DNA of 64,000 nucleotides from the NCBI GenBank assembly GCA_947504045.1, contig CANNFY010000003.1, positions 62,001 to 126,000 on the forward strand. The letters run 5' to 3'. Under the pieces are notes generated by a model. It ran no database searches, was not told the DNA's origin, and was given only the letters and a program-made list of their open reading frames with translations. Both the position numbers and the translations under genes were made by a program. The number at the start of each line of letters is the position of its first letter. Position 1 is the stretch's first letter. Below, piece by piece: positions 1 through 10,033 of the stretch. Source of the stretch: an uncultured Maribacter sp. (GTDB lineage Bacteria > Bacteroidota > Bacteroidia > Flavobacteriales > Flavobacteriaceae).

Positions 1-1532
1 ACTTTTTTAGATAAGCCTTGTAAAAAATCTCTATCATGAGACACTAATATTAAAGTTCCATCAAACTCTAGTAGGGCCTCTTTTAAAACATCTTTAGATT
101 TTATATCTAGGTGGTTAGTAGGTTCATCTAAGATTAAAACATTTACGGGTTCTAATAAAAGTTTTACCATTGCCAGTCTTGTTTTTTCTCCTCCAGATAA
201 AACACTAACTTTTTTATCAATAGCATCGCCACTAAACATAAACCTACCAAGTACATTTTTTATTTGGTTTCTAATATCTCCTTTAGCAACTTCGTCTACT
301 GTTTGAAAGATTGTTAGGTCTGGATCTAATAAAGAAGCTTGGTTTTGGGCAAAGTAGCCAACCTTTGCATTATGTCCTAAGGTGCAGGTGCCTTCAAAGT
401 CTATTTGTCCCATAATGGCTTTTATCATAGTAGATTTACCTTCCCCGTTTCTACCTACAAAAGAAACTTTTTCTCCTCTAGCAATACTTAAATTGGCATT
501 TTTAAAAACTACATGATCATCGTATTTTTTAGAAAGATCTATAACCGTTACAGGATAATCTCCAGAACGAGGAGCAGGAGGAAAACGAAGTTTTAAAGAG
601 CTATTGTCTACCTCGTCAATTTCTATAATTTGTAGTTTTTCTAGCATGCGTTCTCTTGAAGACACTTGGTTGGTTTTGGAGAATGTGCCTTTAAAACGGT
701 CTATAAACGCTTGGTTATCTGCAATAAATTTTTGTTGTTCTTGGTATGCTTTTATTTGATGACTTCGGCGTTCTTCTCTAAGTTGAAGGTAATGTGAGTA
801 ATTTGCTTTGTAATCATAAATTTTACCCATAGTAACTTCTACAGTACGGTTGGTAATATTATCTATAAAAGCACGATCATGAGATATTACTACTACAGCT
901 TTAGCTTTATTAATTAAAAAATCTTCTAACCATAAAACAGATTCAATATCAACATGGTTTGTAGGCTCATCTAAAAGTATTAAATCTGGTTTTTGTAGTA
1001 GTATTTTAACTAGCTCTATACGCATACGCCAACCGCCACTAAACTCACTTGTTGGTCTTTGAAAATCTTCTCTTTTAAAACCTAAACCTCCTAAAGCTTT
1101 TTCTACTTCGGCTTCGTAATTTATATCTTCTAAAGCATAATACTTTTCTCCTAAGTCCGATACTTTTTGTATAAGATTCATGTATTCTTTAGATTCATAA
1201 TCGGTACGAGTTTCTAAAGCATTATTTATTTCTTCAATTTCGTCTCGCATCGAAAAAATATGGCTAAAAGCTTTTGAGGCTTCTTCAAATACGGTGCAAT
1301 TATCCTCGGTAAGTAAATGTTGTGGTAGGTATGCAATTACAGCATCTTTAGGACAACGAATATGACCTCTTGTAGGTTTTTGTATACCGGCTATAATTTT
1401 CATTAAAGTAGATTTTCCGGCTCCATTTTTACCCATTAAGGCAATTTTATCTTGTTCGTTAATAACAAAAGAAACATCGCTAAATAAAGTTTCTCCGCTA
1501 AATTCTACGGCAACACCATCTACTGAAATCAT
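1..1532 (-). CDS. ABC-F family ATP-binding protein (partial, 3' end outside window)
   Basis: This is a soluble tandem ABC ATPase of the ABC-F class (EttA/Uup/YheS relatives), which act on ribosomes rather than in transport. About 510 residues are visible from ATG at 1532. They hold Walker A GKNGAGKST, signature SGGWRMR, Walker B with DEPTNHVD, a charged linker, then a second Walker A (GRNGEGKST), SGGEKTRLA and DEPTNHLD. No membrane segment is present. The reading frame runs off the left edge just after the second H-loop (LVSHDRDF), so only a short C-terminal extension should be missing. The class is certain, but the ABC-F subgroup cannot be settled without the C-terminus. Confidence 0.9.
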   Translation of the reverse strand, partial: MISVDGVAVEFSGETLFSDVSFVINEQDKIALMGKNGAGKSTLMKIIAGIQKPTRGHIRCPKDAVIAYLPQHLLTEDNCTVFEEASKAFSHIFSMRDEIEEINNALETRTDYESKEYMNLIQKVSDLGEKYYALEDINYEAEVEKALGGLGFKREDFQRPTSEFSGGWRMRIELVKILLQKPDLILLDEPTNHVDIESVLWLEDFLINKAKAVVVISHDRAFIDNITNRTVEVTMGKIYDYKANYSHYLQLREERRSHQIKAYQEQQKFIADNQAFIDRFKGTFSKTNQVSSRERMLEKLQIIEIDEVDNSSLKLRFPPAPRSGDYPVTVIDLSKKYDDHVVFKNANLSIARGEKVSFVGRNGEGKSTMIKAIMGQIDFEGTCTLGHNAKVGYFAQNQASLLDPDLTIFQTVDEVAKGDIRNQIKNVLGRFMFSGDAIDKKVSVLSGGEKTRLAMVKLLLEPVNVLILDEPTNHLDIKSKDVLKEALLEFDGTLILVSHDRDFLQGLSKK

Positions 1533-1587
1533 AGTAATTTTTTATAAGCAGCAAAACTAATAAAAAGCAACTTATTTATTGTAAAAC

Positions 1588-1622
1588 AAAAACCCCAAAC
1601 TAAAATATAGTTTGAGGTTTTT
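1588..1622 (-). terminator. Rho-independent terminator of the DUF2911 gene
   Basis: On the minus strand a stem (CAAACT pairing with AGTTTG, extended by GG/CC and A/T pairs) is followed by a run of T. It lies 25 bases past the stop codon of the DUF2911 gene and upstream of the ABC-F start. Confidence 0.75.
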
Positions 1623-1647
1623 AAGTAAAAAGGTAAATTGTAATATG

Positions 1648-2187
1648 TTATAATAAAATAGGTACTGTTACTCTAGTTTTATCCCAACCCATTAATAAGG
1701 CAGAACCATCTTCTTGATGTTTAAATGTAATAGAAAAAGCTTCTAAAGAATTTTTATCAGATGAGGTAGTTGCAGTAACACGTAATACATCTAAAGACTT
1801 ATCGTACGTGTATGCTCCCCATTGGTTTAATTTGCTGTTAAGAATAATAGTCCACTCTTTATCTCCAGGAATAGTAAATAAAGCATAGGTTCCGGCCTTA
1901 ACTTCGCTACCACCTAATTTTACATCTTTATAAAAAGTAATTTCTGCAGCTTCATTTGCACCAGTACGCCAAACCTCACCTGCAGGAGCAAGTTGAGCAA
2001 TAGAACGACCTTTTAATTGTGGACGGCTATATATAACACGAATTATTTTATCCGGATTTTTATAACTGTTAGGTAGAGTAGCCATATCCATTGGGCTTCT
2101 ATCTAAGTCATTAAATTTTTGTGCAGTTGCTGTAGTGGTAAACACTAATGCAAAAAGTAATGTTGTAAGTGCTAGTAAGTTTTTCAT
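1648..2187 (-). CDS. DUF2911 domain-containing exported protein
   Basis: The 179-residue protein begins with a signal peptide ending near residue 22 (AxA type: TTATAQ). The rest matches the DUF2911 family, common in Bacteroidota: RSPMDMATLP at the start, then IRVIYSRPQLKGR, EVWRTGANEAAEITF and AGTYALFTIPG, and a C-terminal part ending near the stop with MGWDKTRVTVPI. It is expected in the periplasm or on the outer membrane. The biochemical function of DUF2911 is not known. It is monocistronic: a TAGATTTG promoter element lies 27 bases upstream of the ATG and a terminator follows the stop. Confidence 0.85.
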   Translation of the reverse strand: MKNLLALTTLLFALVFTTTATAQKFNDLDRSPMDMATLPNSYKNPDKIIRVIYSRPQLKGRSIAQLAPAGEVWRTGANEAAEITFYKDVKLGGSEVKAGTYALFTIPGDKEWTIILNSKLNQWGAYTYDKSLDVLRVTATTSSDKNSLEAFSITFKHQEDGSALLMGWDKTRVTVPILL

Positions 2188-2213
2188 AAATAGTAATTGT
2201 TTAGTATTAGTAT

Positions 2214-2221
2214 CAAATCTA
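2214..2221 (-). promoter_or_regulatory. Bacteroidota -7 promoter element for the DUF2911 gene
   Basis: The minus strand reads TAGATTTG, an exact match to TAnnTTTG. The predicted start of transcription is about 20 bases before the ATG. No TTG is seen at the usual -33 distance. Confidence 0.5.
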
Positions 2222-2433
2222 ATAAGATCTAAGTTTATAAGCTTATAAAAAGTCGTTAAAATTTATACAACTTACAAAACGAAGGAATTATAGTTGTAAA
2301 ATATAATTTAAATAACAAATTTAAATTTATTAATAGTTATAATGTGTTAATATGTAATTAAATACATTATTAATGTTTATTAATTGAAAGTTAATGCGCA
2401 TCTTTGTTTAAGAATTGATATAATTATAATAAT

Positions 2434-4098
2434 ATGTGTGGAATTGTATGTGCGTTTGATGTAAAAGAAAGCACGGAGGTATTAAGGCCTCAGTTGTTGG
2501 AAATGTCTAAAAAAATTAGACATAGAGGGCCAGATTGGAGTGGAATATATGCAGATGAAAAAGCAATCTTAGCTCATGAAAGATTAGCTATTGTAGATCC
2601 AGCTTCGGGTACCCAACCTTTATATAGCGAAGATAAAAAATTAGTTTTAGCAGCAAATGGTGAAATTTATAACCATAGAGAATTAAGAAAGCAGTTTAAA
2701 GGAACGTATAACTTTCAGACAGAGTCTGACTGTGAAGTAATATTGGCTTTATACCAAGAAAAAGGAGCTAGCTTTATTGATGAGTTAAATGGTATTTTCG
2801 GATTTGCTATTTACGATACAGAAAATGACACTTATTTTGTTGCAAGAGATCATATGGGGATTATTCCTTTATATATGGGATGGGATAAAAATGGCACTTT
2901 TTATGTAGCGTCAGAATTAAAAGCTTTAGAAGGTACATGTACTAAAATTGAGTTATTTCCTCCAGGACACTATTTAGATAGTAAAGATGGAGAGCTTAAA
3001 AAATGGTATACTAGAGATTGGATGGAGTATGATGCAGTTAAGGAAAACGAAACTAGCATTCAGGAAGTAAAAGAAGCTTTAGAAGCTGCGGTACATAGAC
3101 AATTAATGTCAGATGTTCCTTATGGTGTTTTATTATCAGGAGGTTTAGATTCTTCTGTAACATCTGCAGTTGCCAAAAAATATGCACAAAAGAGAGTAGA
3201 GTCTGGAGACACTAAAGATGCTTGGTGGCCACAATTACACTCTTTTTCTGTAGGTTTAGAAGGTTCTCCAGATCTAGCAGCAGCACAAAAAGTTGCAGAC
3301 CATATTGGTACCGTACACCACGAAATTAAGTTTACTATACAAGAAGGTTTAGATGCTATAAAGGATGTTATTTATAACATAGAAACGTATGATATTACTA
3401 CAATTCGTTCTTCTACACCAATGTACTTAATGGCAAGAGTTATTAAGTCTATGGGAATAAAAATGGTATTATCTGGTGAAGGAGCAGATGAGATTTTTGG
3501 AGGATATTTATACTTTCATAAAGCGCCAAATGCACAAGAGTTTCATGAAGAGACTGTACGTAAATTAGATAAATTACATATGTATGATTGTCTAAGAGCT
3601 AATAAGAGTTTAGCTGCTTGGGGAATAGAAGGACGCGTACCATTTTTAGATAAAGAATTTATGGATGTTGCCATGCGTATAAACCCAAAAGATAAAATGA
3701 TTAATGGGGAACGTATGGAAAAATGGGTAGTGCGTAAGGCATTTGAAGATATGATACCTGAAAGTGTAGCATGGAGACAAAAAGAACAATTTAGTGACGG
3801 TGTTGGGTATAGTTGGATTGATACCTTAAAAGAGTTGGTAGAAAAAGAAATAACCGATGAGCAAATAGAAAATGCTGCTTTTCGTTTTCCAATAAACACA
3901 CCATTAAACAAAGAAGAGTATTATTATAGGACTATTTTTGAAGGGCATTTCCCGAGTGATGCTGCAGCATTAAGTGTACCGCAAGAGGCAAGTGTAGCTT
4001 GTAGTACAGCAACAGCTTTAGAATGGGATGAGGCATTTAAGAATATGAACGACCCTTCTGGTAGAGCAATAGCTAACGTACATGACAAAGCGTATTAA
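2434..4098 (+). CDS. asnB: Asparagine synthase B (glutamine-hydrolysing)
   Basis: AsnB makes asparagine from aspartate, ATP and glutamine in the cytoplasm. The 554-residue protein starts MCGIVCAFD, leaving Cys2 as the N-terminal glutaminase nucleophile. The class II glutamine amidotransferase domain (about 1-200) has RHRGPDWSG, HERLAIVDP, NGEIYNH and SESDCEV-like signatures (here TESDCEVI). The synthetase domain follows with the pyrophosphate loop LLSGGLDSSV near residue 235, then SGEGADEIFGGY and EGRVPFLD. The length fits the E. coli AsnB type. It is a single gene, with a possible weak -7 element (CATCTTTG, 2399-2406) and a strong terminator after the stop. Confidence 0.97.
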   Translation: MCGIVCAFDVKESTEVLRPQLLEMSKKIRHRGPDWSGIYADEKAILAHERLAIVDPASGTQPLYSEDKKLVLAANGEIYNHRELRKQFKGTYNFQTESDCEVILALYQEKGASFIDELNGIFGFAIYDTENDTYFVARDHMGIIPLYMGWDKNGTFYVASELKALEGTCTKIELFPPGHYLDSKDGELKKWYTRDWMEYDAVKENETSIQEVKEALEAAVHRQLMSDVPYGVLLSGGLDSSVTSAVAKKYAQKRVESGDTKDAWWPQLHSFSVGLEGSPDLAAAQKVADHIGTVHHEIKFTIQEGLDAIKDVIYNIETYDITTIRSSTPMYLMARVIKSMGIKMVLSGEGADEIFGGYLYFHKAPNAQEFHEETVRKLDKLHMYDCLRANKSLAAWGIEGRVPFLDKEFMDVAMRINPKDKMINGERMEKWVVRKAFEDMIPESVAWRQKEQFSDGVGYSWIDTLKELVEKEITDEQIENAAFRFPINTPLNKEEYYYRTIFEGHFPSDAAALSVPQEASVACSTATALEWDEAFKNMNDPSGRAIANVHDKAY

Positions 4099-4185
4099 CA
4101 ATTATTTTGTGTAAATTACGTTAACAATAATTCTGTTTGTCTATTCGTAAGAATAGTTTCAGTTTTTTTATTTTAATTAGTCCTT

Positions 4186-4215
4186 AAGAAGCGCCCAATT
4201 GGGTGCTTCTTTTGT
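4186..4215 (+). terminator. Rho-independent terminator of asnB
   Basis: An 11-bp stem (AAGAAGCGCCC against GGGTGCTTCTT, one G-U pair) closes on an AATT loop and is followed by T residues. Confidence 0.85.
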
Positions 4216-4254
4216 TATAAGAAGTCTGATATTTAAAATTTAGAACAATTTTAT

Positions 4255-4297
4255 CTTCTTATTTATTTCTAATACTAAAAAGAAGATAAATAAGAAG
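4255..4297. repeat. 12-bp perfect inverted repeat of unknown role
   Basis: CTTCTTATTTAT (4255-4266) is matched by its exact reverse complement ATAAATAAGAAG (4286-4297) across a 19-base spacer. It sits between the asnB terminator and the gyrB promoter. No T-tract follows, so it is not an obvious terminator. Confidence 0.5.
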
Positions 4298-4422
4298 GTT
4301 GTAGGGCGCTTTTCAATTTTTTAGCTTTAAGATAGATTTTCTAAAAAACTAGTAAAACCAGTTTAAGCTACTTTTAAGCCTTTTTTACGAACTTTTTTAA
4401 AATTCAGGTAAATTGTTGATAA

Positions 4423-6462
<2,040 letters not shown>

Positions 6463-6481
6463 TAAAAGCTACTTACACAAC

Positions 6482-6512
6482 AAAAACTCGCCTCTAAAAG
6501 GTGAGTTTTTTA
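6482..6512 (+). terminator. Rho-independent terminator of gyrB
   Basis: The stem AAAACTCGCCT pairs with AGGTGAGTTTT (one G-U pair) across a short loop and ends in a T run, 20 bases past the gyrB stop. Confidence 0.85.
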
Positions 6513-6534
6513 GTTTTAGGGAAAATTTATAATC

Positions 6535-7539
6535 ATGAAAAAAGTACTTTTTTTATTTTCTCTAGTTTCTAGCTTACATTCTATAGCGCAATCTAATGCT
6601 AACGATTTGTTTGCAGCAGGTGTTAATGATGCGGAGAAATTTACAAACGATTATGTTGGTCCAATGTCAGAAGGTTTACTTTATAGTATGTCTACAGGTT
6701 GGTATAACTCTGGTAAAGCAAAACCCTTAGGAGGGTTTGAAATTTCTATTATAGGAAATATGGCTTCTTTTAAAAATAAAGAAGACAAAAAAAGTTTTGA
6801 ATTAAATACTGCAGATTATGAAAATCTGCAATTTCAAGATGGTAGTATTATAAAAACTGTTTCTACAGCTCTTGGAGATATAGAAGGAGTAGGAGTATTT
6901 GTAGATGGTCCTTTAGTAGGAGATATTGATCGTCAAGAATTTGAATTGCCAACTGGCTTATCTTCAGAAAACATAAACTTTGTGCCTTCGGCTTTTGTAC
7001 AAGTAAGTTTAGGTTTAATAAAAGGAACAGAAATTAAAGCAAGATTTTTGCCAAAAATTAATACTGATGAAGCAAAGTTAGGTTTTTATGGTATTGGTTT
7101 ACAGCACGAGTTTACAAGCTTGTTACCTGCAGAAAAAATATGGCCTATTGCAATATCTGGTGTTGTTGGTTATACGCATTTAAATGGTTCGTATGATTTT
7201 ACAGATGAAGGAGTAATAGCAGGTGAGGATCAACGGTTAGATGCAAAAATGAATACTTGGGTTTTTCAGGCAATAGTATCTACCAAATTACCAATAATTA
7301 ATTTTTATGGTGGTCTTGGTTATATAACAGGAAAATCTACTATTGATGTATTGGGCACCTATAGTGGCGGTTTATTGTCAGAAAGTGTAACAGATCCTTT
7401 TTCTATAAATAACAAGGTAAATGGTGTTACAGGTAATATAGGCGCTAAACTAAAATTAGGCTTTTTTAGGTTGCATGCAGATTATACAGCAGCAGAATTT
7501 AATACCTTGTCTTTAGGAGTTAATTTTGGTTTTAGATAA
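6535..7539 (+). CDS. DUF6588-like exported protein, probable outer-membrane barrel
   Basis: The 334-residue protein starts with a signal peptide (about 1-18, ending SIAQ). The mature part has many alternating hydrophobic and polar strands and ends in an aromatic residue pattern (SLGVNFGFR) typical of outer-membrane beta-barrels. The N-terminal region (residues 20-60, with YVGPMSEGLLYSMSTGWYN) resembles the DUF6588 family of Bacteroidota. I recognise the family by memory of its N-terminus, so that name is moderate in confidence. It sits alone between two terminators. Function unknown. Confidence 0.7.
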   Translation: MKKVLFLFSLVSSLHSIAQSNANDLFAAGVNDAEKFTNDYVGPMSEGLLYSMSTGWYNSGKAKPLGGFEISIIGNMASFKNKEDKKSFELNTADYENLQFQDGSIIKTVSTALGDIEGVGVFVDGPLVGDIDRQEFELPTGLSSENINFVPSAFVQVSLGLIKGTEIKARFLPKINTDEAKLGFYGIGLQHEFTSLLPAEKIWPIAISGVVGYTHLNGSYDFTDEGVIAGEDQRLDAKMNTWVFQAIVSTKLPIINFYGGLGYITGKSTIDVLGTYSGGLLSESVTDPFSINNKVNGVTGNIGAKLKLGFFRLHADYTAAEFNTLSLGVNFGFR

Positions 7540-7548
7540 AATAGAATA

Positions 7549-7584
7549 AAAAAAGGGTGCTTTTATATAAAAGCACCCTTTTTT
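7549..7584. terminator. Bidirectional terminator between convergent genes
   Basis: A perfect palindrome, GGGTGCTTTTAT followed by its complement, is flanked by A on the left and T on the right. It can serve both the DUF6588-like gene and the convergent small lipoprotein gene. Confidence 0.9.
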
Positions 7585-7604
7585 ACATAGCCATTTATTA
7601 CTTT

Positions 7605-7985
7605 TTATTCTCTTAAAGCAATTAAGTTTCCTTCCTTATCTTGTAAAATACTATTTTCAGAGTTTTGGTCAACTATAACAAAGTAGTCATTTGTTTTATC
7701 CGGTAGTCCAGGGTAAGAAACAGTATAAATACCATTTTCTTGCGACCACTTAAAATCTGTCTTCATTGTTATAGAACCATTTTGTAAATCATGGTATCTT
7801 CCTAAATAGGCATCATTAAAAATCCATTCTTGTCTGTTGGTGCTAGGCTTTTCTGTTTCGCTGTCAGACGATGTGCTTGTGTTAGACCATACACCAATTA
7901 CGGGGTCGTTATTCTCCTCAATACGAGAACAGTTACTTACTAAAATTATAGCTAAAATAGCTAAGAATGAAAATACTTTTTTCAT
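7605..7985 (-). CDS. Small hypothetical lipoprotein
   Basis: The 126-residue product has a lipoprotein signal peptide with lipobox ILVSNC (Cys19). The mature part is short and polar, with GVWSN near the start, EWIFNDAYLGRY, and strands such as FKWSQENGIYTVSYPG. This pattern resembles lipocalin-like lipoproteins of Bacteroidota, but the match is too weak for a family name. The EE at +4/+5 after the cysteine may favour surface export. It converges on the preceding gene with a shared terminator. Function unknown. Confidence 0.7.
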   Translation of the reverse strand: MKKVFSFLAILAIILVSNCSRIEENNDPVIGVWSNTSTSSDSETEKPSTNRQEWIFNDAYLGRYHDLQNGSITMKTDFKWSQENGIYTVSYPGLPDKTNDYFVIVDQNSENSILQDKEGNLIALRE

Positions 7986-8191
7986 TTGTAGGTATTTAGA
8001 TTTGGGGTTACCTTTTTATAACGAGGATTTTGAAAAGCGTATTGTTAAAATTCGACGTATTACATCAATTTTGTTAGATAATCGATTAAGTGGCTTTTTT
8101 TTGGGATTAAACTATGTTTTTATAGCTCAAATTGTCAATGTTAAAGTTAAATTTAGATGGGTGTCATCCCAATTTATAAGGGATAATTCAG

Positions 8192-8199
8192 TATTTTTG
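8192..8199 (+). promoter_or_regulatory. -7 promoter element of mdh
   Basis: TATTTTTG matches TAnnTTTG. It lies 34 bases upstream of the mdh ATG, so the leader would be about 28 bases. A second exact match (TAGATTTG, 7997-8004) is farther away. Confidence 0.5.
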
Positions 8200-8233
8200 A
8201 GCCATTAAAAAGAAAATTTAAAAATTTAAGTAT

Positions 8234-9160
8234 ATGAAAGTTACCGTAGTAGGTGCAGGTGCCGTTGGGGCAAGTTGTGCAGAGTATATTGCTATTAAAG
8301 ATTTTGCTTCAGAAGTAGTCTTATTAGATATTAAAGAAGGTTACGCAGAAGGAAAAGCAATGGATTTAATGCAAACAGCTTCTTTAAATAGTTTTGATAC
8401 CAAAATTACAGGGGTTACTAATGACTATTCTAAAACAGCTGGTAGTGATATTGCTGTAATTACGTCAGGAATTCCAAGAAAGCCAGGAATGACTCGTGAA
8501 GAGTTAATAGGAATTAATGCAGGAATTGTTAAAACAGTTTCTTCTAATTTAATAGAGCATTCTCCAAATGTTATACTAATAGTGGTTAGTAATCCTATGG
8601 ATACTATGACATATTTAGTACACAAAACTACAGATTTACCTAAAAATAGAATTATAGGTATGGGTGGTGCTTTAGATAGTGCACGTTTTAAGTACAGATT
8701 AGCAGAAGCTATGGAAGCTCCTATTTCTGATATTGATGGAATGGTAATTGGTGGTCATAGCGATAAAGGTATGGTGCCTTTAACATCACATGCTACAAGA
8801 AACAGTATTAAAGTTTCAGAATTTTTATCTGAGGAAAGATTAGAACAAGTAGCTGCAGATACTAAGGTTGGTGGAGCAACATTAACAGGACTTTTAGGTA
8901 CAAGTGCTTGGTATGCTCCTGGTGCAGCAGTTTCAGGTTTAGTACAAGCAATTGCATGTGATCAGAAAAAAATGTTCCCATGTTCTACTTATTTAGAAGG
9001 AGAATACGGTTTAAATGATATTTGTATTGGTGTTCCTGTAATTTTAGGAAAAGACGGTATTGAGCGTATCGTTGATGTTCCTTTAAGTGATGCAGAAAAA
9101 GCAAAAATGCAAGAAAGTGCTGCTGGTGTTACTAAAACTAATGGCCTTTTAGAATTATAA
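8234..9160 (+). CDS. mdh: Malate dehydrogenase, NAD-dependent
   Basis: Mdh interconverts malate and oxaloacetate in the TCA cycle. The 308-residue protein is of the LDH-like bacterial MDH type. It has the nucleotide loop GAGAVGAS at residues 7-14, the NAD-selecting acidic residue in VVLLDIKEG, the substrate arginines of IPRKPGMTRE, the VVSNPMD loop, the DSARFKYRL arginine and the catalytic histidine in GGHSDKGMV. It is transcribed alone from a nearby TATTTTTG element to a strong hairpin. Confidence 0.96.
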   Translation: MKVTVVGAGAVGASCAEYIAIKDFASEVVLLDIKEGYAEGKAMDLMQTASLNSFDTKITGVTNDYSKTAGSDIAVITSGIPRKPGMTREELIGINAGIVKTVSSNLIEHSPNVILIVVSNPMDTMTYLVHKTTDLPKNRIIGMGGALDSARFKYRLAEAMEAPISDIDGMVIGGHSDKGMVPLTSHATRNSIKVSEFLSEERLEQVAADTKVGGATLTGLLGTSAWYAPGAAVSGLVQAIACDQKKMFPCSTYLEGEYGLNDICIGVPVILGKDGIERIVDVPLSDAEKAKMQESAAGVTKTNGLLEL

Positions 9161-9183
9161 TAATACATAGTTAATATTTAGTA

Positions 9184-9221
9184 AAAACCTTTATAGTAAA
9201 AACTATAAAGGTTTTCTTTTT
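9184..9221 (+). terminator. Rho-independent terminator of mdh
   Basis: A 14-bp perfect stem (AAAACCTTTATAGT and its complement) closes on AAAA and is followed by a C and five T. Confidence 0.9.
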
Positions 9222-9285
9222 ATAAGAACTTTAGCTTCAAGAACATATATTGTAAAAATATACTACCTAGTATAATCTTTCTTTT

Positions 9286-9293
9286 TATATTTG
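9286..9293 (+). promoter_or_regulatory. -7 promoter element, possibly giving a leaderless transcript
   Basis: TATATTTG is an exact TAnnTTTG match ending only four bases before the ATG at 9298. If it is active, transcription would start at or just beside the start codon. Confidence 0.45.
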
Positions 9294-9297
9294 CCGC

Positions 9298-9921
9298 ATG
9301 AATGCAAAATGGTGCGTAAGTACTTTAATTATTATTCTAGCCTTATTAGGGCTAAGTCAAGAGCAAACAAAAGCTTCTAATCAGGAAATTTTATTACAAT
9401 TCACCGATGTAGAAATAGCTTCTGAAACTGCTCATGATGAGGTTTTGGCAACAATTACTAAAAAATTACAAGCCTTAGGTGTTAGTAGTATTGAGGTAAT
9501 TGAGAAGGATAAAGCACAATTAAGTATCCGTTATTATAGTGCTATTGATGCTTTTAGTGTAAAGCAGTTTCTTTCTCAAGAAAATCAGTTGGTTTTAAAC
9601 GAAGGGGAAGATGATAAGTTACCAGTAGACTTTCCATCGGAAGAAATTCCAAAAACGTATAATTTAGTAGTATCTGATCTTCATCAGCACTTTAAAGGTG
9701 GGCAAAATTTAAATGGAAAATTAGCTTTTGAATTAAAGCAAGAGCATAAAGGTTTTTCTAAACTAGTAGTTTTAGAATCTAAAAACTCATTTGTTTTTAC
9801 ACAGGAAGCCATTGTAAACGTAGCTTTTAAAATAGATAAAAATATTGCAATTGCAATAAATAACACTTCACAAAAAATACCAGAAGTAAGAGCAGGGCCT
9901 TCTGTGTATACCAATAGTTAA
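9298..9921 (+). CDS. Exported protein of unknown function upstream of secDF
   Basis: The 207-residue protein has an N-terminal hydrophobic segment (about residues 6-20) that reads as a signal peptide or anchor; no lipobox is present. The mature part has two alpha/beta-looking stretches: LATITKKLQALGVSSIEVIEKDKAQLSIRY resembles heavy-metal-associated or ACT-like ferredoxin folds, but no metal-binding CxxC is present. It ends VRAGPSVYTNS. I do not recognise a named family. It precedes secDF by 112 bases on the same strand, so it may be cotranscribed. Confidence 0.7.
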   Translation: MNAKWCVSTLIIILALLGLSQEQTKASNQEILLQFTDVEIASETAHDEVLATITKKLQALGVSSIEVIEKDKAQLSIRYYSAIDAFSVKQFLSQENQLVLNEGEDDKLPVDFPSEEIPKTYNLVVSDLHQHFKGGQNLNGKLAFELKQEHKGFSKLVVLESKNSFVFTQEAIVNVAFKIDKNIAIAINNTSQKIPEVRAGPSVYTNS

Positions 9922-10033
9922 TCATAAAAAAATAGTATTAAAGAAGGTAATTGCTGTATGCAAAATAACTAAGCTTTATACTTTTTACAGTACACAAAAA
10001 TCTTAATCAACATAAATTAAATAAATTATTAAA

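Noticed and set aside
4414-4422. Possible DnaA box (minus strand TTATCAACA) near gyrB, hinting at an origin
   Set aside because: It is a single one-mismatch site. There is no cluster of boxes and no dnaA gene, so an origin is not supported.
7837-8208. Plus-strand open frame of 123 codons before mdh
   Set aside because: It overlaps the small lipoprotein gene in antisense and has a composition unlike a protein of this genome. The mdh promoter elements lie within it.
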